From Microlunatus flavus (GTDB lineage Bacteria; Actinomycetota; Actinomycetes; Propionibacteriales; Propionibacteriaceae): 64,000 nt of DNA. The position numbers were made by a program, and so were the translations under genes. The first letter of the stretch is position 1; every line of letters begins with the position of its first letter. Below are positions 58,359 through 64,000 of the stretch, in pieces. Location of the stretch: positions 62,001 to 126,000 of the forward strand of contig NZ_FOFA01000002.1 of assembly GCF_900110855.1 (NCBI RefSeq), given 5' to 3'. The notes under the pieces were generated by a model. That model did no database searches, was not told where the DNA came from, and saw only the letters and a list, made by a program, of their open reading frames with translations.

Positions 58359-58442
58359 CAGCGACCTCCTCGGCCAGCTCCGCCTACGAGCCCTGATCCT
58401 CGCCGAGCCTAGGTGCGTCCCGAGCACCGGCTGGGCGGTGGC

Positions 58443-59435
58443 TCACCGGCCTGCCGCACCGAGGGCGGCGAGCGCCGCGTCGAGGTTGTGCTGGAGCGTG
58501 TAGAGCTCGAGGTCGGGGACCGCGTGCGCGACCGCGTCGTCGAGGGCCAGCCCGGTGGGTCCGGTGAGGAGCCGCGCCTCCGCGAGCGCGCGGTGCACGG
58601 CTGCCGCGACGACGGTGCGGACCTCGAGGGCGACCGCGGTGGTGTCCGTCGCGGGATCGTCGAGCAGACGGCCGCCGGACCGGACGGCGCCGATCGCGGC
58701 GACCAGGTCGGCGTGGATCCGACCGAACCGCGCCTGCTGGGCCGGGTTCGGGCGGGGGTGGAAGGCACGCAGCACGTCCAGGACACGGGCGAGGCCGCCG
58801 GCCCAGCAGGCGGCGACGCCAGCCCCGCCGGCCTGGAACCCCGGGCGCGACAGGTAGAAGTCGACGTCGCCGCGCTGGGCGTCGCGCGGCACGAGGTGCC
58901 GGTCGAGCCGGATCTCGACCGTCCGGCTGGGCGCCATGGCCGACGTCCGCCAGAACGAGGCGTCGGTGGGCAGGCCCGTCACGTCCAGGTCGAGCAGCAG
59001 GTGGTGGTGCTCGTCGGGCCACACCGGCACCAGCGCCCGGTCGAGCAGGACGGCGCCCGACGCGAACCGCAGCGTGCCCGACACCTCGAGGTCGGAGCCC
59101 CGCTCGACGGCGGTGAGCCCGGTGCTCGCCGACCGCGACGCCCAGACGCCGTAGAGCGCGCCCGGCGCCGGCGCGACGCCGGCCTGCCCGAGGATGCGGA
59201 CCGCGTCGACGTGCGACTCGGCGAGCTTGGCGAGCGGGACGTCGGTACGGCCGAGCGCGAGCAGCTCCTCGACCAGGTCCGGCCACGCCACGCCGGCCCA
59301 CGGTCGGCGGTCGACGAGCGCGGCGAGCACCGCCCGCTGGTCGTCGCCCGGGGCGTACGGGTCGTACGTCGCGGGCAGCGGGAGGGCCGCCGGCAGCGGC
59401 TCGAGAGTCGTCAAGGGCCCGGTCACGGCCGCCAT
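58443..59435 (-). CDS. Acyl-CoA dehydrogenase-like protein
   Basis: 330 aa, shorter than typical ACADs (380). LAKLAESHVDAVRILGQAG and GALYGVWASRSASTGLTAVERGSDLEVSGTLRFASGAVLLDRALVPVW are the N-terminal/middle domain motifs; the C-terminal helical bundle is present. The catalytic Glu is not obvious. The ATG at 59435 is inside the loop of a perfect 14-bp hairpin, so initiation may be controlled or may begin at a TTG further down (LTTLEPL). Confidence 0.75.
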   Translation of the reverse strand: MAAVTGPLTTLEPLPAALPLPATYDPYAPGDDQRAVLAALVDRRPWAGVAWPDLVEELLALGRTDVPLAKLAESHVDAVRILGQAGVAPAPGALYGVWASRSASTGLTAVERGSDLEVSGTLRFASGAVLLDRALVPVWPDEHHHLLLDLDVTGLPTDASFWRTSAMAPSRTVEIRLDRHLVPRDAQRGDVDFYLSRPGFQAGGAGVAACWAGGLARVLDVLRAFHPRPNPAQQARFGRIHADLVAAIGAVRSGGRLLDDPATDTTAVALEVRTVVAAAVHRALAEARLLTGPTGLALDDAVAHAVPDLELYTLQHNLDAALAALGAAGR

Positions 59436-59457
59436 GATGACGTCCGTGACCGGGCCC
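59415..59457. terminator. Perfect 14-bp hairpin with the next gene's ATG in its loop
   Basis: GGGCCCGGTCACGG (59415-59428) and CCGTGACCGGGCCC (59444-59457) are perfect inverse copies; the 15-nt loop contains CAT (59433-59435), the ATG of the acyl-CoA-dehydrogenase-like gene on the minus strand. The hairpin begins 16 nt after the manganese catalase stop, so it can also end that transcript. Confidence 0.75.
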
Positions 59458-59473
59458 TCGCCGGGGGGTCGGG

Positions 59474-60427
59474 TCAGGCGGTCGTGGTGTCGGTCTTCTC
59501 GATCGAGGCGATCTCGACCTCGGCGGTGGCCTGGATGAGCGCGAGCAGCTCCGGGTCGAGACCCGGCGCGAACTCCTCCTTGCGCTCCGGCGCGATGGTG
59601 ATCGGCATGCCGCCCTCGGGGATTGTCTGCGTGCTCAGCTCGGTGCCGTCGTTGCTCGGCGAGGCGCCGCGGTAGAGCTTGGCCGCCTGGCTGGCGTCGT
59701 CGATGTCGAACGTGTACTGCACGCTCTGCAGGCCCTGGTCGACGAGCTTCTTGACCTCGGGGAACTGCTCGGCGTTCGTCTTCGGGATCGGCAGGGTCTT
59801 GCCCCAGTCGACGCCGAGCGACTCCAGCGCCTTGGCGAACGCGTTCTCGTGGGCCTGGTCACGCACGATCAGGTAGGCGATCGTCGAGCGGGCCGCCTTG
59901 TTGTCGGTCATCTCGTAGATGCGGCACTTCTGCAGCCGGCCGGTGCTCTCCAGCATGAGGTTGTAGAGCAGGTCGAGCACGAGGTTGCCGGAGTTGTAGA
60001 CGTACGAGCCGCTCCACGGGTTGCCCACGGAGTCGACCGGCAGCGCGCCCTGGGCGCCCACCAGGAAGTGGTGGATGTTGCCGGTGTCCTTGGCGATCGA
60101 CAGCGTGGTCGCACCCTTGGCGCCGGGCTCGTCGACCGGGTCGGACTTCTTGCCCTTGTAGCCGGGGGCCCCGTCGAGGAGGCGGGCGATCGTCGTGCCG
60201 ATCAGCTCGACGTGGCTGATCTCCTCGGTGCCGACGCCCTGCAGCAGGTCCTTGTAGGGCTTGGAGGAGGGGTCGCCGCGGAAGTTCATCGACTGGAAGA
60301 GGTACTGCATCATCGTGCGCATCTCGCCGAACTGGCCGCCCAGACCCTCCTGGAGGGCGTTCGCGGCGGCGGGGTCCGGCTCGTCGATGGCGATCTCGTT
60401 GATCAGCTGCTGGCGGTGGAGGTACAT
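59474..60427 (-). CDS. Manganese catalase
   Basis: 317 aa. Mn ligands lie in LQEGLGGQFGEMRTMMQYLFQSMNFRG, GTEEISHVELIGTTIARLL and VRDQAHENAFAKALESLGVDW. It removes hydrogen peroxide by a non-haem route. ATG at 60427 with AAGGAG upstream. It sits between two parts of the GT/PIG-L/methyltransferase cluster but has its own leader and a downstream hairpin. Confidence 0.92.
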   Translation of the reverse strand: MYLHRQQLINEIAIDEPDPAAANALQEGLGGQFGEMRTMMQYLFQSMNFRGDPSSKPYKDLLQGVGTEEISHVELIGTTIARLLDGAPGYKGKKSDPVDEPGAKGATTLSIAKDTGNIHHFLVGAQGALPVDSVGNPWSGSYVYNSGNLVLDLLYNLMLESTGRLQKCRIYEMTDNKAARSTIAYLIVRDQAHENAFAKALESLGVDWGKTLPIPKTNAEQFPEVKKLVDQGLQSVQYTFDIDDASQAAKLYRGASPSNDGTELSTQTIPEGGMPITIAPERKEEFAPGLDPELLALIQATAEVEIASIEKTDTTTA

Positions 60428-60512
60428 CGTTGCTCCTTGGTGACGGGCACAAACGTGCTCGAGGAGCGGCTGATGTCGCTGCAGAACCGCGTGGTCAACG
60501 TACCGCGAGCAG

Positions 60513-60530
60513 CGCCCACCGCGGTGGGCG
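60513..60530. terminator. 18-bp palindrome after the GAF-ANTAR gene
   Basis: CGCCCACCGCGGTGGGCG, a perfect palindrome 6 bp downstream of the stop at 60537 (minus strand). Terminator candidate ahead of the catalase leader. Confidence 0.45.
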
Positions 60531-60536
60531 GCCGCG

Positions 60537-61337
60537 TCAGCGCCCGGCGACCGGCACGTCGCCGCGGCGGCTGAAGGGTGCCCGGGCATTCGACCCGGAG
60601 GCGTCGGCCGCGTCCTTCCCGTCGCCGTCGGGCGAGGTCACCGACAGCAGCCCGGCGGCCACCTCGCGGAGCTTGACGTTCGCGTTCTGCGACTCGCGGC
60701 GCAGCGCCTCGAAGGCCGCGTCGGCGCTCAGGCCGAGCCGGCCCATGAGGACGCCGGTGGCCAGGTCGATCGTGCGCCGGGCGTCCATCGCCTCGATGCG
60801 GTCCTGCAGCTCGGAGGAGGTCGCCATCAGCGCGCTCGCCAGGCCCAAGCTGCCCGCCATGGCCAGCGCCACGCGGCGGGCGGTGTCCCGCTGGGTGGCG
60901 TCGAGGCCGTCGACCGCGGCGGAGTAGACCTTGAGCACCCCGATCACCCGCTCGTCGCCGTCGGTCACGGGCACCGAGATGCAGGAGCGCGCGCCGAGCT
61001 CCGCGGCCGCCGGACCGTAGTCGCCCCAGCGCGGGTCGGAGGCGAGGTCGGGCACGTAGAGCTCGCCCGCCCCGGACAGCGCCAGGAGGCAGGGGCCGAG
61101 CCCGATCGCGTACTGCGTCTGGTCGATCTTGGCCGCCCGCTCGGTGCTGGACCCGGTCGTCATCGGGTCGCCGCCGGCCACGGCCGTGGTCAGGGCGACG
61201 CCGAGGACGTCGCCGAGGCGATGGTGCGCCCGGCCGGCCGTCTCGCTCAGGTAGTCCTCGACCAGGGTCAGCACCTCGGGGGAGGAGACGCCGTACGGCC
61301 CACGCGCAGGAGCCTGCCCTGAAGTCACCGCAACCAC
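60537..61337 (-). CDS. GAF-ANTAR transcription antitermination regulator
   Basis: 266 aa. GAF domain (about 30-165) with TQYAIGLGPCLLAL and ARSCISVPV; the ANTAR RNA-binding helices follow: LQDRIEAMDARRTIDLATGVLMGRLGLSADAAFEALRRESQNANVKLREVAAGLL. ANTAR proteins bind paired hairpins in leaders and prevent termination. Start GTG 61337 with GAGAAT upstream; 61328 is an alternative. No paired-hexaloop leader was identified next to it. Confidence 0.88.
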   Translation of the reverse strand: MVAVTSGQAPARGPYGVSSPEVLTLVEDYLSETAGRAHHRLGDVLGVALTTAVAGGDPMTTGSSTERAAKIDQTQYAIGLGPCLLALSGAGELYVPDLASDPRWGDYGPAAAELGARSCISVPVTDGDERVIGVLKVYSAAVDGLDATQRDTARRVALAMAGSLGLASALMATSSELQDRIEAMDARRTIDLATGVLMGRLGLSADAAFEALRRESQNANVKLREVAAGLLSVTSPDGDGKDAADASGSNARAPFSRRGDVPVAGR

Positions 61338-61393
61338 GCGCCCATTCTCGTACGCCGTGAGGACGCCCGCGGAACGGTCCCGGTGCGCGTGTC

Positions 61394-62098
61394 TCAGGCG
61401 GGACCGCGGGTGAGCGTGTCGAGCAGGAAGCCGTCGTCGTCGTGGTGGATGCGGTGGACCCAGCCGCGCTCGGCGAGCCGGCTGACGAGCTCCAGCTGGC
61501 CGGCGGGCCCGCTCAGCCAGGCGTCGTCGGGAGCGCCGTCCCAGTGGACGGCGACGACCTCGCACGCCCGGGCGGCCCGCTCGTCGACCAGCGCCACGGT
61601 CGCGGCCCGCTGGGCGTCGGACAGGTAGTAGAAGACCTCGCTCACCACGACCAGGTCGGGCCGCGACCCCGGGTCGGGTGCCGCGGGCAGCGCTCGGTGC
61701 CGGACGGTGACCGGCAGGTCGGCGCACCGCTCTGCGGTCAGGCGGACGGCCTCCGCCGAGGCGTCGGCGGCGTGCACCTGGTCGCAGCGGGAGGCCAGGT
61801 CGGCGGTGAGGTGGCCGGTCCCGCAGGCCGGGTCCCACGCGAGCGTGTACCGGTCGCGCCGGAGGCAGGCGAGGACGACCGCCCGCTTTCGCCGCTCGTA
61901 CGCGCTCGTGCCGACCTCCCAGGGGTCGGGGTCCGCGCGGTACAGCGCGTCGAAGTCCGGTGGTCCGCCCGTCGGCCCTGAGGCCCGGTCCGGGTCTGCG
62001 ATACGGATGATCCCTGCCCCCCGTCGTCGGCCGCCACGTCGGGCGGCCCAGGTGATCTTCTCCCGCGGGGAGACCCTGGTTGCGACGAGGTCTGCCAC
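61394..62098 (-). CDS. NodS-like SAM-dependent methyltransferase
   Basis: 234 aa. FDALYRADPDPWEVGTSAYERRKRAVVLACL is the NodS/DUF entry motif, then WDPACGTGHLTADLA for SAM and DLVVVSEVFYYLSD. NodS-type enzymes N-methylate sugars. Its place near the GT, PIG-L and ACAD-like genes makes one pathway probable. Start GTG 62098 is uncertain; the conserved part begins about 45 residues later. Confidence 0.8.
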   Translation of the reverse strand: MADLVATRVSPREKITWAARRGGRRRGAGIIRIADPDRASGPTGGPPDFDALYRADPDPWEVGTSAYERRKRAVVLACLRRDRYTLAWDPACGTGHLTADLASRCDQVHAADASAEAVRLTAERCADLPVTVRHRALPAAPDPGSRPDLVVVSEVFYYLSDAQRAATVALVDERAARACEVVAVHWDGAPDDAWLSGPAGQLELVSRLAERGWVHRIHHDDDGFLLDTLTRGPA

Positions 62099-62130
62099 GG
62101 CCCGCGCGGGACCGGACGCGATGGCAGAGT

Positions 62131-62430
62131 GTGCGCGTGCTCTACGTGGTCGTCTACGCCGTCGCCGAGGGCGGGGCCGAGCAGATCGCCGAGGTCTACC
62201 CGCGCCACCGCGCCTATCTCGACGACTTCGCGCGGACCGGGCAGGTGGTGCTCATCGGCCCGATGCTGCCCGCGCCCGCCAGCGGGTCGATGGCCGTGTT
62301 CCGCAGCCCGGAGGCCGCCGAGGCCTTCCCGCAGGGCGACCCCTTCGTGCTCGAGGGCCTGGCCGTGCCGTCGGCCGTCCGCGAGTGGGACGCGCTGGAG
62401 TTCCCACCGCCCACGCTCGCCCAGGGCTGA
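62131..62430 (+). CDS. YciI-like protein
   Basis: 99 aa. VYPRHRAYLDDFARTGQVVLIGPML and SMAVFRSPEAAEAFPQGDPFV fit the YciI family (ferredoxin-like fold with a conserved His/Asp pair). Function unknown. Starts at GTG 62131 or 62137. Confidence 0.82.
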   Translation: MRVLYVVVYAVAEGGAEQIAEVYPRHRAYLDDFARTGQVVLIGPMLPAPASGSMAVFRSPEAAEAFPQGDPFVLEGLAVPSAVREWDALEFPPPTLAQG

Positions 62431-62460
62431 TCGCGGTCCGACCCCGGCCCCGACGCGCGC

Positions 62461-62982
62461 TCAGCGCGGCGCGGCCGCCCGGTGGCCGCGGGCGAGCACC
62501 TCGTACGCCTCCGCGTTGCGCACGATGTGCGCGCGCTCGTCGTCGGTGAGGGTGCGGCGGACCTTGCCGGGGACGCCGGCCACGAGCGACCGGGGCGGCA
62601 CGACCGTCCCCTCGAGCACGACCGCGCCAGCCGCGACCAGCGACCCGGTGCCGATGACCGCGCCGTTGAGGACGGTGGCGTTCATGCCGATGAGGCAGTG
62701 GTTCTCGATCGTGCAGCCGTGCACGACGGCCGCGTGGCCGACGCTGACGCCGAGCCCGATCAGCGCCGGGAAGTCGGTGTCGGTGTGGACCACGACGTTG
62801 TCCTGGAGGTTGGTCCCGCGGCCCACGACGATCTCGGCCATGTCGCCGCGCAGCACCGCGCCGTAGAAGACGCTCGAGCGGGCGTGCAGGCGCACCTGCC
62901 CGACGACGGTCGCGTTCTCCGCGAGCCAGGTGGTCGCGTCGAGGACGGGCTCGTGGTCGGCGTACGGGAGCACCAGGGGCAC
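62461..62982 (-). CDS. Gamma-class carbonic anhydrase-like protein
   Basis: 173 aa left-handed beta-helix. The three zinc His are present: VVVHTD and GHAAVVHGC, with RGDMAEIVVGRGTNLQDN around them. Ends with the VAGVPGKVRRTLTDDE helix. Homotrimer expected. GTG start at 62982. Confidence 0.88.
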   Translation of the reverse strand: MPLVLPYADHEPVLDATTWLAENATVVGQVRLHARSSVFYGAVLRGDMAEIVVGRGTNLQDNVVVHTDTDFPALIGLGVSVGHAAVVHGCTIENHCLIGMNATVLNGAVIGTGSLVAAGAVVLEGTVVPPRSLVAGVPGKVRRTLTDDERAHIVRNAEAYEVLARGHRAAAPR

Positions 62983-63008
62983 GCGTTCACCCTAGTGGGC
63001 GCGACTTT

Positions 63009-64000
63009 TCACCGGCCCTTCACCCTCCGGTGGCCGGCGTCGACGCGCACCGTCCAGCCCCGGCGGTCGAGGTGCTCGAGCAGCGGGATCGCGACCCGGC
63101 GGGTCGTGCCGAGGGCGAGGCGGGCCTCGCTGGTCGTGAAGGGCTGGGGCAGCGCGGCGAGCTCGCGCATCGCCCGCGCCGGTCCGTCGGGGAGCAGGAC
63201 CATGTCCGGCGCGAGCCGCACCACCCGCCCGACCCGTTCGGCGGCGGCGAGCTCGGGCACGCCGAGGCCCCAGGCGTCGAGATCCGGACGTTCCGGGGCG
63301 AGGAACGGGTGGGCTCCGAGGTGGGCCTCGAGCCTGGTCATCCCCACCTCGGCGGGACCCAGGTCGCGGTCGTCGCCCGGTCGCCCGACGCGACCGTCCG
63401 CGTACGCCAGGCCCGCGGCCTCGACGAGCGGGGCCAGCAGGGACCGGTCCGGCAGGCCGAGGCGGCGCCGGGCGGCGTCGGCGGTGAGCCGGGGGTCGAG
63501 CGGGGTCCGGGCCGCCTGCTCGTCGACCGCCGCAGCGAGGTCGGCGGCCCAGCGGTCCCAGGTGGCCGGGTCGACGAACCAGCCGGCGACCGTACGGACG
63601 CGGGAGGTGTCGGCGGTGGGCACGCCCGCGGCGACGAGGTCGGCGGCCCGGGCGGCGCCGGCCCGGCGGACCCGGTCGGCGAGCACCGCGGCGGGCTCGT
63701 CGGCGTGGGCGAGCTCGCGGGCGCGGGCCGCGGCGGCACCGCGACGGTTCAACGGCGGTGGGGCCACGTCGAGCACGACGGCCCCCGCGGCGACCGCGTG
63801 GCGCCCGGGGTCGCGCAGCACGAGGCGGTCGCCCGGCTCGACCGGGAGGGGGTGGTGCAGGGTCAGCCGGACCAGCTCGTCGTCCAGCGGGCGGAGCCGG
63901 ACGGGCACGGCGGCGGTGCCGAGGTGCGCGACGAGCTCGGCGGGCAGGTCGGCGGCGCGCGCGTCCGGGTCGTGGGGCCGCACGCGGACGTCGAGCAGGT
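63009..64000 (-). CDS. selB: Selenocysteine-specific elongation factor SelB, C-terminal part (cut by window edge)
   Basis: About 330 codons, running off the right edge. RVRPHDPDARAADLPAELVAHLGTAAVPVRLRPL is the domain III beta-barrel; winged-helix repeats follow, with TTSEARLALGTTRRVAIPLLEHLDRRGWTVRV at the end. The GTPase domain is outside the window. SelB brings Sec-tRNA to UGA codons with a SECIS element. The organism should therefore make at least one selenoprotein, probably formate dehydrogenase. Confidence 0.85.
   Translation of the reverse strand, partial: LLDVRVRPHDPDARAADLPAELVAHLGTAAVPVRLRPLDDELVRLTLHHPLPVEPGDRLVLRDPGRHAVAAGAVVLDVAPPPLNRRGAAAARARELAHADEPAAVLADRVRRAGAARAADLVAAGVPTADTSRVRTVAGWFVDPATWDRWAADLAAAVDEQAARTPLDPRLTADAARRRLGLPDRSLLAPLVEAAGLAYADGRVGRPGDDRDLGPAEVGMTRLEAHLGAHPFLAPERPDLDAWGLGVPELAAAERVGRVVRLAPDMVLLPDGPARAMRELAALPQPFTTSEARLALGTTRRVAIPLLEHLDRRGWTVRVDAGHRRVKGR

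Noticed and set aside
60428-60536. ANTAR target leader (paired hexaloop hairpins) in front of the catalase gene
   Set aside because: Only one palindrome (60513-60530) with no six-base loop was found, so the two-hairpin ANTAR signal is not supported.

Overview
The window reads as chromosome of a high-GC actinobacterium. Codon third positions are almost all G or C, many genes start with GTG, several starts sit directly behind a -10 box as in leaderless mRNAs, and operon genes are packed with 4-bp ATGA or GTGA overlaps. A short dispersed repeat built on CCCTGAGC(T/C)TGTCGAAGGG occurs at about eight places. Together with the gene content (dprE1/dprE2/ubiA, DUF309, MEDS protein, GAF-ANTAR) this suggests Propionibacteriales (a Nocardioides- or Microlunatus-like organism). 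That placement is inference; no rRNA or tRNA gene was found.

Layout. 1-9352: an oligopeptide/nickel-type ABC importer (dppA-B-C-D and the start of dppF, minus strand), divergent from a three-gene plus-strand unit (a ketopantoate-reductase/amidase fusion, an SDR and an alpha/beta hydrolase), then a GntR regulator. 9586-13509: ubiA-dprE1-dprE2-rhomboid-like operon for decaprenyl-phosphoryl-arabinose. 13596-18613: two lipoproteins, Dps, an Orn/Lys/Arg-decarboxylase-like PLP enzyme, a repeat block, DUF309 and a DinB/TIGR03085-like protein. 18731-24259 (block A): carbon-nitrogen hydrolase, histidinol-dehydrogenase-like enzyme and a sugar-type ABC importer. 24393-27018: hydrolase, OhrR-like MarR and a MEDS-domain protein. 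27145-36872 (block B): a minus-strand operon (HDH-like enzyme, SDR, HpcH/HpaI aldolase, MFS, SDR), a LacI regulator, and a plus-strand set (double NTF2-like protein, bicupin, a second carbon-nitrogen hydrolase). Blocks A and B share paralogous enzymes and an ATACGTAT palindrome in four promoters, so they look like one regulon for an unidentified substrate.

36900-39010 is an AT-richer island with a BglII/BstYI-type restriction enzyme, an MT-A70 methyltransferase and a coupled small HTH protein. 39214-50977 is a mixed region: 2-hydroxyacid dehydrogenase, a Phd/VapC-type toxin-antitoxin pair with a perfect 18-bp operator, serine hydrolase, SGNH hydrolase, an ERCC4 nuclease with an Lsr2-like tail, a NmrA/TetR divergent pair, DoxX and a deaminase. 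51209-55405: formamidase, APC permease, prolyl-iminopeptidase-like hydrolase and a divergent FadR-type regulator. 56776-62098: glycosyltransferase, PIG-L deacetylase, acyl-CoA-dehydrogenase-like and NodS-like methyltransferase genes, with a manganese catalase and a GAF-ANTAR regulator between them. The right edge holds a YciI-like protein, a gamma carbonic anhydrase and the C-terminal part of SelB.

The most unusual observations are the two-block HDH/nitrilase regulon, the ketopantoate-reductase/amidase fusion, dispersed repeats that supply stop codons or N-terminal residues of neighbouring genes, a DprE1 with Thr where the benzothiazinone target Cys387 normally lies, and a start codon in the loop of a perfect 14-bp hairpin.
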